Assembly (NCBI RefSeq): GCF_003581645.1
Contig: NZ_QXFK01000015.1
Span: 62,001-126,000, forward strand
Source: Pelagerythrobacter aerophilus
GTDB taxonomy: Bacteria > Pseudomonadota > Alphaproteobacteria > Sphingomonadales > Sphingomonadaceae
Direction: 5' to 3'
DNA: 64,000 bases
How positions within the stretch are numbered: position 1 is the first letter of the stretch; the number at the start of each line of letters is the position of its first letter. The notes under the pieces were generated by a model that was given only the letters and a program-made list of their open reading frames with translations, was not told where the DNA came from and made no database searches. This document shows, piece by piece, positions 8,867-18,846 of this stretch. A program made the position numbers and the translations under genes.

Positions 8867-9224
8867 CGTCGCCTTGCTGCGGGCGCGCGGGAAAGCGGTA
8901 GCGGTCTCCCGCCACGCTGACTTCCAGCAGTTCGTCCGTCAGCTCCTGTTCCACCGGATCGGCTCCATCCAGTGCTTCGAGCCCGCGTCCGCCCGACAGT
9001 TGCTCGAAGCGGCGGAAGCCGCCGTCGGGATGGCGGACGGTGAGCACCGCCGCTCCATCCGCCTCGCCGCGCTCCACCAGGCAGTCCGCCCCGAATTCGG
9101 CACCGGGCCCGATCGCGCATTCGATCCGCTGCGCGCCTTCGTCCGCCTGCGCCTGGACCGCCGCATCGCCGGAGGAGCAGGCGGCGAGTGCCAGTGCCGC
9201 GGCGACGGTGGAGAGGCGCGTCAC
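8853..9224 (-). CDS. small putative lipoprotein
   Basis: A 123-residue protein of unknown function. It starts at GTG 9224, whose GTGA overlaps the ilvD stop, and the N terminus then reads as a lipoprotein signal with lipobox LAAC. The mature part is acidic and includes a C-x11-C pair ([20 protein letters not shown]) suggesting a disulfide in the periplasm, and [14 protein letters not shown]. It sits between ilvD and the NAD(P)HX repair gene with overlaps on both sides. No named domain is recognised. Confidence 0.75.
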   Translation of the reverse strand: MTRLSTVAAALALAACSSGDAAVQAQADEGAQRIECAIGPGAEFGADCLVERGEADGAAVLTVRHPDGGFRRFEQLSGGRGLEALDGADPVEQELTDELLEVSVAGDRYRFPARPQQGDDAGE

Positions 9225-11077
9225 TTGCGCTCCAGCTGCGAGACGTCGCGCACCGCGCCGCGCGCGGCGCTGGTGGTCATCGCGGCATAGGCCTTGAGCG
9301 CGGTCGAGACCTGCCGCTTGCGCTTCTCCACCGGTTGCCATGCGGCATCCCCCTTCGCATCCATTTCCTCACGGCGGCGCGCGAGTTCCTCGTCGGAGAC
9401 GTCGAGATGGATCGTTCGCCCGGGAATGTCGATGGCGATCGTGTCGCCGTCCCGAACCAGGCCGATCGCCCCGCCCTCGGCCGCCTCGGGCGAGACATGG
9501 CCGATCGACAGGCCCGAGGTGCCGCCGGAAAAGCGCCCGTCGGTCAGCAGCGCGCAGGCCTTTCCGAGCCCTTTCGATTTCAGGTAGCTCGTCGGGTAGA
9601 GCATCTCCTGCATCCCCGGTCCGCCACGGGGCCCTTCGTAGCGGATCACAACCACGTCGCCTTCCTCGACCTGGTCCATCAGGATCGCGGTGACCGCCGC
9701 GTCCTGGCTCTCGTAGACTTTGGCCGGACCGGAGAATTTCAGAATGCTTTCGTCCACCCCGGCGGTTTTCACAATGCAACCGTCTTCGGCGACATTGCCG
9801 TAGAGCACGGCGAGGCCGCCGTCCTTGCTGAAGGCATGCTCGGCCGAGCGGATCACGCCAGCCCGGCGGTCGAGATCGAGTTCGCTCCAGCGGCGGTTCT
9901 GGCTGAACGCGGTCTGCGTCGGCACGCCGCCGGGCGCGGCGCGGAAGAATTCCTGCACCGCCGGGCTGTTGGTGCGCGCGATGTCCCAGGAATCGAGCGC
10001 GTCGGCCAGCGTCGGGCTGTGGACCGTCGGAACGGCGGTGTTGAGCAGCCCCGCGCGGTCGAGTTCGCCGAGGATCGCCATGATGCCGCCGGCGCGGTGA
10101 ACGTCCTCCATGTGGACGTCCGACTTGGCCGGCGCGACCTTGCTGAGGCACGGGACGTGGCGCGAAAGGCGGTCGATATCCGCCATGGTAAAGTCCACCC
10201 CCGCCTCGTGCGCTGCGGCGAGGAGGTGGAGGACGGTGTTGGTCGAGCCGCCCATCGCGATATCGAGGCTCATCGCGTTCTCGAACGCGGACTTGTCGGC
10301 GATCGTGCGGGGAAGCACGCTCGCGTCGTCGTCCTCGTACCAGCGGCGGCAGAGCTCGACGACCAGCCGCCCCGCGCGCAGGAAGAGGGCCTGACGGTCC
10401 GCGTGCGTCGCCAGCGTCGATCCGTTGCCCGGCAGCGAAAGTCCCAGCGCTTCGGTCAGGCAGTTCATCGAGTTGGCGGTGAACATGCCCGAGCACGAGC
10501 CGCAGGTCGGGCAGGCCGAACGCTCGATCGCGGCGACTTCCTCATCGGTGTAATGCTCGTCGGCCGCGGCAACCATCGCGTCGACCAGGTCGAGCGCGAC
10601 TTCCTTGCCCTTCACCACGACCTTGCCCGCCTCCATGGGGCCACCGGAGACGAACACGACCGGGATGTTGATCCGCATCGCGGCCATCAGCATGCCCGGC
10701 GTGATCTTGTCGCAGTTCGAGATGCAGACCATCGCGTCGGCGCAGTGGGCGTTGACCATGTACTCGACGCTGTCGGCGATCAGGTCGCGGCTCGGCAGCG
10801 AGTAAAGCATGCCGTCGTGCCCCATCGCGATCCCGTCGTCGACGGCGATCGTGTTGAATTCCTTGGCAACCCCGCCCGCCCCCTCGATCTCGCGCGCGAC
10901 CATCTGGCCGAGGTCCTTGAGGTGAACGTGACCCGGCACGAACTGAGTGAAGGAATTGACCACCGCGACGATCGGCTTGCCGAAGTCGTCGTCCTTCATG
11001 CCCGTCGCGCGCCACAGCCCGCGCGCGCCGGCCATGTTGCGGCCGTGGGTCGAAGTGCGGGAGCGGTAGGCGGGCAT
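9221..11077 (-). CDS. ilvD: dihydroxy-acid dehydratase
   Basis: A 618-residue iron-sulfur enzyme that dehydrates dihydroxyisovalerate and dihydroxymethylvalerate in branched-chain amino-acid synthesis. Iron-sulfur ligands are visible in [12 protein letters not shown] and [19 protein letters not shown], and the metal site in [13 protein letters not shown]. The family starts with MPAYRSRT-type sequence, so I chose ATG 11077 over the upstream GTG at 11116. It heads a run of overlapping minus-strand genes. Other ilv genes are not in the window. Confidence 0.95.
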   Translation of the reverse strand: MPAYRSRTSTHGRNMAGARGLWRATGMKDDDFGKPIVAVVNSFTQFVPGHVHLKDLGQMVAREIEGAGGVAKEFNTIAVDDGIAMGHDGMLYSLPSRDLIADSVEYMVNAHCADAMVCISNCDKITPGMLMAAMRINIPVVFVSGGPMEAGKVVVKGKEVALDLVDAMVAAADEHYTDEEVAAIERSACPTCGSCSGMFTANSMNCLTEALGLSLPGNGSTLATHADRQALFLRAGRLVVELCRRWYEDDDASVLPRTIADKSAFENAMSLDIAMGGSTNTVLHLLAAAHEAGVDFTMADIDRLSRHVPCLSKVAPAKSDVHMEDVHRAGGIMAILGELDRAGLLNTAVPTVHSPTLADALDSWDIARTNSPAVQEFFRAAPGGVPTQTAFSQNRRWSELDLDRRAGVIRSAEHAFSKDGGLAVLYGNVAEDGCIVKTAGVDESILKFSGPAKVYESQDAAVTAILMDQVEEGDVVVIRYEGPRGGPGMQEMLYPTSYLKSKGLGKACALLTDGRFSGGTSGLSIGHVSPEAAEGGAIGLVRDGDTIAIDIPGRTIHLDVSDEELARRREEMDAKGDAAWQPVEKRKRQVSTALKAYAAMTTSAARGAVRDVSQLERK

Positions 11078-11200
11078 GAGGAATTCCAGATGTTGCGGGA
11101 TTTGAGTTCCCGTCACCCCTAAAGCATCGCGTGCACCGGTCGAAAGGGAAATTCTTTTGCCGGCAACAGCTCTGCGCCCTCCGGCTCTCCTTGGGCGCTC

Positions 11201-11929
11201 TTAGGCGCTCTTCAAGGCAAGTAGCGTCCGGCGAGCAACGTTTGCCACAAGCGCCGCCCATCGCGTCTGGTCGGCCCCGCACTCGATCATGTCCTGGCGG
11301 ACTTCGATCGTGAGATAAGGTCGTCCATGCGCCTCCGCATGGCGGTTCATCGTCGCATTGAGCTGCTTGCCCGAATAGGGCTGGTTGTCGCCGACGGTCA
11401 GCCCTTCCTCGGCGAACAGACGGATGGCGTGCCGCGCCGCCCGATCGTCCTGGTTGTAGAGCAGCGCCACTTCCCACGGCCGCTCCTCGCCGCCGCTTTC
11501 CAGCCGCGGGGTGAAGCTGTGGAGCGCCACAATCAGCTCAGGCTGTGCCGTATCGAGCCAGTCGCCCAGCGCCGCGTGATAGGGTCGGTGGAACCGCGCC
11601 AGACGCTCCTCGACGTCGGCGTCGACATTGCCCGGTATTACAAACCCGTCGCTGGCGGCTGGAACGACGGCGGGAGAATCCTCCTCCCGGTGCAGGTCGC
11701 AGACCAGGCGGCTGATGCAGGCGATATGCGCGGGAATGCCGTGGGCCAGCGCCATCTCCTCCGCGACGCCCTCCACGCCGATGTCGACGGCGATGTGCTT
11801 CCCCAGCAGCTCGGGCGCGATGCCGAGTGGAACGTCGTCCGGCACGAAGCTGGACGCATGGTCCCCCACGCACACGATCCCGCCCCGCGCGATCTCGCCC
11901 ACGTGCCGATAGGGTGAATGGCCAGTCAT
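11201..11929 (-). CDS. N-formylglutamate amidohydrolase family protein
   Basis: A 242-residue protein of the N-formylglutamate amidohydrolase family (PF05013), which hydrolyses N-formyl-L-glutamate or related N-acyl amino acids. Family features are VCVGDHASSFVPD near the N terminus, SRLVCDLHREED, LHSFTPRL and NQPYSGKQLNATMNRHAEAH, which supply putative metal and substrate ligands. No histidine-degradation (hut) gene is nearby, so the true substrate is open. ATG 11929 overlaps the ispE stop by 4 nt. There is no signal peptide, so it is probably cytosolic. Confidence 0.85.
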   Translation of the reverse strand: MTGHSPYRHVGEIARGGIVCVGDHASSFVPDDVPLGIAPELLGKHIAVDIGVEGVAEEMALAHGIPAHIACISRLVCDLHREEDSPAVVPAASDGFVIPGNVDADVEERLARFHRPYHAALGDWLDTAQPELIVALHSFTPRLESGGEERPWEVALLYNQDDRAARHAIRLFAEEGLTVGDNQPYSGKQLNATMNRHAEAHGRPYLTIEVRQDMIECGADQTRWAALVANVARRTLLALKSA

Positions 11930-12732
11930 CTCAGCTTTCCTTGCATTTGCCACCAGTCGGGACGGTCCGAAGCGAGCCGAGCGGCGGCATCGGCCTGCGT
12001 TTCGGCTCTTTCGAAGAGGGCGAAGCACGTGGCGCCGGAACCCGACATGCGGCTGAGGAACGCGCCCGTCTCCCGCAGCTCGGCGAGAACATCGGCGATC
12101 TGCGGGCACTGCACGATGGCTGCCGCTTCGAGATTGTTACCTCCCTCGCGCGCAACACCGGAGGCAGGCCCATCGGGCAGAGGCCCGCAATCGGTCCCGT
12201 CCCAAGCGGCAAAAACGCTCTTGGTCGAGAGCGGCATGCGCGGGTTCACGAGCAACACGGGCGTCCCCCTGAGGTCGTTCTCCAGCGGCGCAAGTTCGGT
12301 TCCGGTCCCGCGTCCGATGCAGGCCTCGCTCTCGACGCATGCCGGCACGTCCGCGCCCAGCCGGGCGGCACGCTCGCGCCAGTCGTCCGGCAGGCCATAG
12401 ACGTCGCGCACGAGGCGGAACACGGCCCCCGCGTCCGCCGATCCGCCACCGAGGCCGGCCGCGACCGGCAGGTTCTTCTCCAGCGTTACGGCAAGGCTAT
12501 TCGCGCGCGGGAGCGCGGCCAGTGCGCGGCTGACGAGGTTGTCGAGCGGATTGTCGATCCCGCTCGCGAATTCGCCCATCGTGGTCACGCTGTCGGCTTC
12601 GGTTGCCTTCGCGCTCAGCACGTCGCCGCGATCGACGAAGGCGAAGGCCGTCTCGAGCTCGTGATAGCCATCCTCGCGTCGCCGACGGACGTGCAGCGCG
12701 AGGTTGATCTTGGCGTAGGCGGTTTCACGCAT
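11926..12732 (-). CDS. ispE: 4-(cytidine 5'-diphospho)-2-C-methyl-D-erythritol kinase
   Basis: A 268-residue GHMP kinase of the non-mevalonate isoprenoid pathway. The N-terminal AYAKINLALHV strand and the ATP-binding glycine loop PVAAGLGGGSADAGAVFR are typical, and the C-terminal MSGSGATCFALF is GHMP motif 3. ATG 12732 starts right at the conserved segment; the longer frame overlaps the ETF-QO gene. It lies 19 bp downstream of the ETF-QO stop and overlaps the amidohydrolase start, so the three are probably co-transcribed. Confidence 0.94.
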   Translation of the reverse strand: MRETAYAKINLALHVRRRREDGYHELETAFAFVDRGDVLSAKATEADSVTTMGEFASGIDNPLDNLVSRALAALPRANSLAVTLEKNLPVAAGLGGGSADAGAVFRLVRDVYGLPDDWRERAARLGADVPACVESEACIGRGTGTELAPLENDLRGTPVLLVNPRMPLSTKSVFAAWDGTDCGPLPDGPASGVAREGGNNLEAAAIVQCPQIADVLAELRETGAFLSRMSGSGATCFALFERAETQADAAARLASDRPDWWQMQGKLR

Positions 12733-12751
12733 CAGAGCCGGGTGCAACCCG

Positions 12752-14398
12752 TCACATATTCGGATAGTTCGGACCGCCGCCGCCCTCGGGCGTGACCCAT
12801 TCGATGTTCTGGTTCGGGTCCTTGATGTCGCAGGTCTTGCAGTGGACGCAGTTCTGCGAGTTGATGACGAACTTGGGATCGCCCTCCTCCACGTCCACCC
12901 ACTCGTAAACCCCGGCCGGGCAGTAGCGCGTCGAAGGCCCGCCATAGACGCCCAATTCACTCGCCTCCTGCAGAGCCATGTCCTTCACCTTGAGGTGGCA
13001 GGGCTGATCCTCGGCATGGTTGGTGTACGAGTAGGATACCGAAGTCAGTCGATCGAAGCTGATCTCACCATCGGGCTTCGGATAGTCGATCGGCTTGTGC
13101 AGGTCCGCCCGATGCGTGTGCGTGTAGTCCGGCGTGTGCTTCATTGTGATCGGCAATCCGATGCCGAGCGTGCGCATCCACATGTCGATCCCGGCGAGCG
13201 CCGTGCCGATGTCGCCGCCGAACTTGGCGACTGCGGGCTGCGCGTTCTTTACCTTCTTGAGCTCGTCCGCGATCCAGCTCGAACGAACGGCGGCATCGTA
13301 GTCCGACAGCTCGGTCTTCTCGCTGCCGCCAGCGATCACAGCCGCGACCGCCTCGGCAGCGAGCATGCCGCTCTTCATCGCGGTGTGGCTGCCCTTGATC
13401 CGCGGCACGTTGACGAACCCCGCCGCGCAGCCGATCAGCGCCCCGCCGGGGAACGCCAGCTTCGGCACAGACTGCCAGCCGCCTTCGTTGATCGCGCGCG
13501 CGCCATAAGCGACGCGCTTGCCGCCTTCCAGATACTCCCGGATCGCCGGGTGGTGCTTCCAACGCTGGAATTCCTGGAACGGCGAGACGTAGGGGTTCTC
13601 GTAGTCGAGCGCCGTGACGAAGCCGATCGCCACCTGTCCGTTCGCCTGATGATAGAGGAAGCCGCCGCCCCAGGTGTCGCTTTCCGACAGAGGCCAACCT
13701 TGGGTGTGGATCACGCGGCCGGGGACGTGCTTCTCGGGATCGATGTCCCACAGCTCCTTGATGCCAAGCCCGTAAACCTGCGGCTGGCAGTCCGCCTCGA
13801 GGTCGAACTTCGCCTTCATCCGCTTGGTCAGGTTGCCGCGCGCCCCTTCTGCGAAGAGCGTGTACTTGGCGTGGATCTCCATGCCAGGCTGATAATCAGG
13901 TTTGTGGCTGCCGTCGGCGGCGACACCCATGTCCTGCGTCACCACGCCGGCAACCGCTCCGCTCTCGTCGAACAGCACGTCCGCGGCGGGAAAGCCCGGA
14001 AAGACCATCACGCCCAGCGCCTCGGCCTGCTCGCCCAACCAGCGGGTCATGTTGCCGAGCGAACCGGTGTAGCAGCCGTCGTTCGACAGGAACGGCGGCA
14101 TCAGCAGGTGCGGCATCGACCACTTGCCCGACTTGCCCAGTACCCAGTGCCAGTTGTCGGTCACCGGCGTCTCGGCCATCGGACAGCCCTGCTCCCGCCA
14201 TTCGGGGAGCAATTCGTCCAGAGCGATCGGATCGACCACCGCACCCGAGAGGATGTGCGCGCCGATTTCCGATCCCTTTTCGAGAACGACGACTTCGAGC
14301 GCATCGTTGATCTGCTTGAGACGGATCGCCGCGGCCAGGCCCGCAGGCCCCCCGCCGACGATCACGATGTCGCATGGCATCGATTCACGTTCGCTCAT
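12752..14398 (-). CDS. electron transfer flavoprotein-ubiquinone oxidoreductase
   Basis: A 548-residue inner-membrane-associated flavoenzyme that passes electrons from ETF to ubiquinone during fatty-acid and amino-acid oxidation. The FAD site is VIVGGGPAGLAAAIRLKQ near residues 12-29. The C terminus binds a 4Fe-4S cluster through C493, C517, C520 and C523 (CVHCKTC) and ends in the family tail PNYPNM. ETF subunits are not in the window. It fits the acyl-CoA ligase gene found later in the window as part of fatty-acid use. Confidence 0.94.
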   Translation of the reverse strand: MSERESMPCDIVIVGGGPAGLAAAIRLKQINDALEVVVLEKGSEIGAHILSGAVVDPIALDELLPEWREQGCPMAETPVTDNWHWVLGKSGKWSMPHLLMPPFLSNDGCYTGSLGNMTRWLGEQAEALGVMVFPGFPAADVLFDESGAVAGVVTQDMGVAADGSHKPDYQPGMEIHAKYTLFAEGARGNLTKRMKAKFDLEADCQPQVYGLGIKELWDIDPEKHVPGRVIHTQGWPLSESDTWGGGFLYHQANGQVAIGFVTALDYENPYVSPFQEFQRWKHHPAIREYLEGGKRVAYGARAINEGGWQSVPKLAFPGGALIGCAAGFVNVPRIKGSHTAMKSGMLAAEAVAAVIAGGSEKTELSDYDAAVRSSWIADELKKVKNAQPAVAKFGGDIGTALAGIDMWMRTLGIGLPITMKHTPDYTHTHRADLHKPIDYPKPDGEISFDRLTSVSYSYTNHAEDQPCHLKVKDMALQEASELGVYGGPSTRYCPAGVYEWVDVEEGDPKFVINSQNCVHCKTCDIKDPNQNIEWVTPEGGGGPNYPNM

Positions 14399-14486
14399 CC
14401 CGGTTCGGTCCTTCGTAATATTGCGTTGACGAGACTTGGTTCATGCCTTGATTGCTGCGGCGGGGCAGGTCAAGACCACAGCCGAG

Positions 14487-15260
14487 ATGGCCGAACGCCC
14501 GCCCCCGCCCCTTGCCGAGCAGCTCGCCGCCGCCTTCGACTGGTGGCGCGACGCCGGCGTCGATTGCGATTTCGCCGAGGACGCTACGGATTGGCTGGCC
14601 CCGCCGGAAGACGAGGCTCCCAAGCCGGCCGCCAGACCGGTAGCTGCGGCTCCGGAACCGCTGGCACCGCGGGCCGAACCCTCGCCGAAAATCGACGCCG
14701 ACCGATCGATGTGGCCGACGGACCTTGCCGCATTTCGTGAATGGTGGCTCACGGCCGACACGCTGGACCAGGGCGGCGCGTATCCTCGTGTGCCCCCTCT
14801 GGGTCCGTCGCAGGCTTCGCTGATGATCGTAGTCAACCAGCCGGAAGAAGGTGACCGCGAACGCCTCCTGTCAGGACCGGAGGGCGCGCTTCTGCAGGGT
14901 TTCCTTCGCGCAACCGGTACCGAGCCAGACACGGTTTATCTCGCCTCCCTCCTGCCCCGCCATGACCCCGCCCCGGACTGGGCGACGATCCGCTCCTCCG
15001 GCTTCGGGGAATTGCTTGCCCACCACATGGGTCTCGTCGAACCCCGGCGTGTTCTTTTCCTCGGACGCAACATTCCACCGCTGCTGGGACACGACATGAC
15101 GCAACGTCCTGCAATTTTACCGGAATTTAACCATGAAGGGCGAAGTATTCCTGCCATGGGGGCCGGAGGGCTCGCGGATATGCTCCGTTCAGCGAAGCGA
15201 CGCGAGCGGTTCTGGCGATGCTGGCTCGATTGGACGTATGGCGACGGACGCACGGATTAA
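14487..15260 (+). CDS. uracil-DNA glycosylase-fold protein, apparently without the usual active site
   Basis: A 257-residue protein whose second half follows the layout of family 4/5 uracil-DNA glycosylases: a strand LMIVVNQPEEGD where the motif GEAPG is expected, GALLQGFLRATG, TVYLASLLPRHDP, RVLFLGRN and a C-terminal helix LADMLRSAKRRERFW. The GEAPG residues are replaced by NQP, the HP motif is replaced by GAG, and the four cluster cysteines are missing, so ordinary uracil excision looks unlikely. The first third is Ala/Pro rich. ATG 14487 is preferred; an in-frame TTG at 14436 would add 17 residues. Its end overlaps the transglycosylase start by 23 nt. Confidence 0.7.
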   Translation: MAERPPPPLAEQLAAAFDWWRDAGVDCDFAEDATDWLAPPEDEAPKPAARPVAAAPEPLAPRAEPSPKIDADRSMWPTDLAAFREWWLTADTLDQGGAYPRVPPLGPSQASLMIVVNQPEEGDRERLLSGPEGALLQGFLRATGTEPDTVYLASLLPRHDPAPDWATIRSSGFGELLAHHMGLVEPRRVLFLGRNIPPLLGHDMTQRPAILPEFNHEGRSIPAMGAGGLADMLRSAKRRERFWRCWLDWTYGDGRTD

Positions 15261-17016
15261 GCGGGGTTGGAAGCTGGCGGCAACGATTGCCGCAGCGCTC
15301 GCGTCCGCGATCGTGGCAGCGCCGGCCGCAGCGAACAGCAGTGCGGAATATTTCCGCTCCCGCGCGCTCAACAGCAATGTCCCGCAACTGCTGAGCCGGC
15401 CCGACCGCGATTACTACTCGCAGCTCTTCCAGGCCATCGACCGCGAGGATTGGGCACGCGTCCAGGCTATGTTCGCCGAACGCGGCGACGGACCACTGCA
15501 CCAGATTGCGCGCGCGGAATACTATCTCGCGGCCAACAGTCCGCGGGTGGAACTTCCGGCCATCCAGGCCTGGCTCGCCGCAGGCAGCCGCTTGCCGCAA
15601 GCCGAGCAGATGGGCAATCTGGGTCTGACCCGCGGTCTCCTGTCCGCCCCTTACTTGCCGCAAGAGCAGAATTTCGTGCGGCAGCCTTACGCTTCCAAGC
15701 GCGTGCGCCCCGCCACGGTCGACGATGGGACGATGCCTGGCGACGTACGCACGGCAATCCTCGAGCGGATCACCAACGACGACCCCGGCGGCGCACGCCT
15801 GCTGCTCGATGGGGTCGATGCCCTGCTCAGCCCGCCCGCCCGCGCCGAATGGCGCCAGCGCGTGGCCTGGAGCTACTATATCGAGAACGATGATCCCGCC
15901 GCGCTGGCGATGGCGCTGACGGTCCATCAGGGATCCGGCGCGTGGGTGGCGGAAGGCGACTGGGTCGCGGGGCTCGCCGCCTGGCGGATGGGTGACTGCG
16001 ACACCGCGGCAGATGCCTTCAGGCGCGCTGCGAGCGGGTCGACCAACAACGAACTCACCGCGGCGGCCTTCTATTGGGGTAGCCGCGCGCTCGTCCGGTG
16101 CCGCCATCCGGAGAAGGCCAGCGAACAGCTGCGCGGCGCGGCTCGGTTCGATGAGACGCTCTACGGCATGCTCGCCCGCGAGCAGCTCGGCCAGGCCTTG
16201 CCGCAGACACACGCCGGTGCCGACTTCTCGATGGAGGATTGGCAAAAGCTGCGCGAGATCGAGAACGTGCGGATCGCGGTTGAACTCGCGGAAATCGGGC
16301 GAGATGATCTCGCGGACGAGGTCTTGCGGCACGAGGCGCGGATCGGCAATCCGGAGCACTACGACGAGCTCTCGCGGCTTGCGCGCGACATGGGGCTGCC
16401 GTCGACCCAGCTCTGGATGGCGCACAATGCGCCGCGCGGTGCGGCCGCCGAGCCGGCGCTGCGCTATCCCGCACCGCGCTGGGCACCGGTTAACGGATGG
16501 AAGGTCGATCCCGCTCTCGCCTACGCGCACACGCTGCAGGAATCGGTCTTCCGGGCCGATGCCGTCAGCCCGGCGGGCGCACGCGGCCTGATGCAGATCA
16601 TGCCCGCTGCGGCAATTGACCACTCCGGCGGCCTGGGCGTCGCGGGCTCGCCCAACGACCTCTCGCGGCCGGAGATCAATCTCGCGTTCGGACAGGCGCA
16701 TCTCCGAATGCTCCGGAACGCTCCCGCGACGGGCGGGCTGCTGCCGAAAGTCATGGCCGCCTACAACGCGGGTCTCACGCCGGTCGGCCGCTGGAACACC
16801 GAAGTGCGCGATCTCGGCGATCCGCTGCTCTACATGGAGAGCATCCCTTATTGGGAGACGCGCGGTTACGTCTCGATCGTGATGCGCAACTACTGGATGT
16901 ACGAACGCCAGGCCGGCGGCGCCTCCGAGAGCCGGACCGCCCTCGCGCAGGGCCTGTGGCCGACCTTTCCCGAACTCTCGGGCGGCGGCGGAGTGCGGGT
17001 GACGGCGCGGGACTGA
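15238..17016 (+). CDS. soluble lytic murein transglycosylase
   Basis: A 592-residue periplasmic transglycosylase that cuts peptidoglycan glycan strands with 1,6-anhydro products. There is a signal peptide (TIAAALASAIVAAPAAA), then a long alpha-helical superhelix (about 35-420) and a C-terminal SLT domain with catalytic Glu435 in LQESVFRADAVS, followed by ARGLMQIMP and MAAYNAG. ATG 15238 is chosen because the signal peptide follows at once. It overlaps the glycosylase-fold gene by 23 nt, which points to coupled translation. Confidence 0.92.
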   Translation: MATDARIKRGWKLAATIAAALASAIVAAPAAANSSAEYFRSRALNSNVPQLLSRPDRDYYSQLFQAIDREDWARVQAMFAERGDGPLHQIARAEYYLAANSPRVELPAIQAWLAAGSRLPQAEQMGNLGLTRGLLSAPYLPQEQNFVRQPYASKRVRPATVDDGTMPGDVRTAILERITNDDPGGARLLLDGVDALLSPPARAEWRQRVAWSYYIENDDPAALAMALTVHQGSGAWVAEGDWVAGLAAWRMGDCDTAADAFRRAASGSTNNELTAAAFYWGSRALVRCRHPEKASEQLRGAARFDETLYGMLAREQLGQALPQTHAGADFSMEDWQKLREIENVRIAVELAEIGRDDLADEVLRHEARIGNPEHYDELSRLARDMGLPSTQLWMAHNAPRGAAAEPALRYPAPRWAPVNGWKVDPALAYAHTLQESVFRADAVSPAGARGLMQIMPAAAIDHSGGLGVAGSPNDLSRPEINLAFGQAHLRMLRNAPATGGLLPKVMAAYNAGLTPVGRWNTEVRDLGDPLLYMESIPYWETRGYVSIVMRNYWMYERQAGGASESRTALAQGLWPTFPELSGGGGVRVTARD

Positions 17017-17139
17017 TCCGCCCGGCTTCTGGGCCGAGTCCTTGGAAAACCGATAAAGAACGCCGCTGCGACACGCTGTAGTCGGGACCCGCTCCACGTC
17101 GTCTCGCAAACCGACTGGCACCGGCTATATGTTCGTGAT

Positions 17140-18237
17140 ATGTTCTCATTCATGGAGAAGCGCCTTGCCCCCGCCGTGAACGGCCGCGGAGCCCAGTCCG
17201 GTGCTGTGCCGGATCGCTTCGGACTGGCGACGCGCGAGACCGACGGCGACTGGCGCGACTACATGGAGACTCTCGACGGCCCGCCGGTCAAGCTGCGCAC
17301 CACGGTGACCGAGGAACGGCCGAAGACGATCCTCTCGTTCAACCGTTCGCCCGACATCGCATTCGACCGGTCGATCAACGCTTATCGTGGGTGTGAGCAT
17401 GGCTGCATCTATTGCTTCGCGCGGCCGACGCACGCCTATCATGACCTGTCGCCGGGCCTCGACTTCGAAACGAAGCTCTACGCCAAACCCGACGCGGCGC
17501 GGCTGCTGCGCGAGACGCTGGCAAAGCCGAAGTACCGCCCTCGCCCGATTGCGATGGGCACGAACACCGATCCCTACCAGCCGATCGAGCGGCGCTACCG
17601 CATTACCCGCCAGGTGCTGGAGGTGTGTCTCGACGCGCGCCATCCGGTGACGATCACCACCAAGTCCGACCGGGTGCTGGATGATCTCGACTTGCTCGTT
17701 GCAATGGCAGAGCAGCAGCTGGTCGCGGTGGCGATCTCGGTCACCACGTTCGACCCAAAGCTGTCGGGTAAACTCGAACCGCGCGCCGCCGCGCCCGCGA
17801 AGCGGCTCGCAGCGCTGGGAAAACTGGTCCAGGCGGGCGTGCCGGCGCACTGCTCGATCGCGCCCATCATTCCAGCGATCACCGACGAGTTCATGGAAGA
17901 GATCGTTGCGCGAGCGGCAGCTCTCGGAGTGCGCTCGGCAGGGTGGATACCGCTGCGCCTCCCGCACGAAGTCGCCCCGCTGTTCCGCGAATGGCTCTCG
18001 GTCCATTTCCCGGAACGCGGCGACAAGGTCATGTCGATCGTTCGATCCATTCGCGGGGGGCGCGACAACGATCCGGATTTCTTCACCCGCATGAAACCGA
18101 GCGGCGTGTGGGCCGACCTCTTCCGCGCCCGCTTCCGCATCGCCTGCAAGCGCGCCGGGATCGGGAAAGAGCGGTTCGAGCTCGATTGCTCGCAGTTCAG
18201 ACCGCCGGAGATCGGCGGACAGATGCGGCTGTTCTAG
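17140..18237 (+). CDS. PA0069-family radical SAM protein
   Basis: A 365-residue radical SAM protein. The cluster motif is C85-EHG-C89-IY-C92 inside AYRGCEHGCIYCFARPTHAY, a form shared with PA0069 and spore photoproduct lyase-like proteins. MGTNTDPYQPIE and VTITTKSDRVLDDLDLL continue the partial TIM barrel. The substrate of this family is unknown. The ORF follows a 123-bp intergenic gap and overlaps the convergent membrane-protein gene by 4 nt at its end. Confidence 0.9.
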   Translation: MFSFMEKRLAPAVNGRGAQSGAVPDRFGLATRETDGDWRDYMETLDGPPVKLRTTVTEERPKTILSFNRSPDIAFDRSINAYRGCEHGCIYCFARPTHAYHDLSPGLDFETKLYAKPDAARLLRETLAKPKYRPRPIAMGTNTDPYQPIERRYRITRQVLEVCLDARHPVTITTKSDRVLDDLDLLVAMAEQQLVAVAISVTTFDPKLSGKLEPRAAAPAKRLAALGKLVQAGVPAHCSIAPIIPAITDEFMEEIVARAAALGVRSAGWIPLRLPHEVAPLFREWLSVHFPERGDKVMSIVRSIRGGRDNDPDFFTRMKPSGVWADLFRARFRIACKRAGIGKERFELDCSQFRPPEIGGQMRLF

Positions 18238-18758
18238 GCCGTCTGCGCCTGACGGAAGCAGGCGGCTGCGGCGATCCAGGGCAGCATGAGCACGATCGTC
18301 TGCGGCCAGATCGCGTAACCGCGCGATGCAGCTATCACTCCGAGAAGAGCGAGGCCCGCTACCGCGCCGATAGAGACGAGCGCCAGACTCAACGCTCGAA
18401 ACCGCACGAGGACCGCCGCCAGAACTACGAACGCGAGGAGCGCGAAGTACAGGAGGTTGAAAGGATCGGCCTCGTTACCCGCGATGCCAACGGCGAGGTT
18501 CGCCCATATCGTAAAAAGTATGGCGCCAAGCGCGAGACCTGCTCCCGCGCGATACGCCAGGCTGGCGGATCTGCGGAACAGGAATTCCGCCATCAGCCCG
18601 ATCGTGCCGAGCACGATTGCCACGACGATGAAGTCGAAAGCCGTCCAGTCCACCTCACTCGTGAACTGCATCGCGACAAGCGGCGCGCATAGGACCAACC
18701 CTGCGATCGACCATGCGCCGATGCGGATCGCATTGGCGGGCTGCATTCGCAAAGCCAT
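18234..18758 (-). CDS. integral membrane protein of unknown function
   Basis: A 174-residue hydrophobic protein with about five predicted transmembrane helices (for example GAWSIAGLVLCAPLVAMQF and FIVVAIVLGTIGLMAEFLF). ATG 18758 has a strong AGAGGAGG ribosome site 8 nt upstream; an upstream in-frame start has none. No domain is recognised. The neighbouring DUF1330 and acyl-CoA ligase genes lie upstream on the same strand, but an 88-bp gap separates it from them. Confidence 0.78.
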   Translation of the reverse strand: MALRMQPANAIRIGAWSIAGLVLCAPLVAMQFTSEVDWTAFDFIVVAIVLGTIGLMAEFLFRRSASLAYRAGAGLALGAILFTIWANLAVGIAGNEADPFNLLYFALLAFVVLAAVLVRFRALSLALVSIGAVAGLALLGVIAASRGYAIWPQTIVLMLPWIAAAACFRQAQTA

Positions 18759-18846
18759 CGTACGCCTCCTCTGTGGAAACGGGCTCTCAGTGAGCGCGGC
18801 GATGAATAATACCCCCACATCACCTGCCGACGCCACGGAAGACGCG

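Noticed and set aside
9188-11122. 644-codon open frame antisense to ilvD
   Set aside because: Same shadow effect; ilvD on the other strand has full motif support.
11168-11200. GCGCCC/GGGCGC inverted repeat behind the amidohydrolase gene
   Set aside because: No T-run follows the hairpin on the minus strand and the loop is long, so it is not a convincing terminator.
12842-14740. 632-codon open frame antisense to ETF-QO and running into the next gene
   Set aside because: Overlaps the well-supported ETF-QO gene on the opposite strand; no start or domain support.
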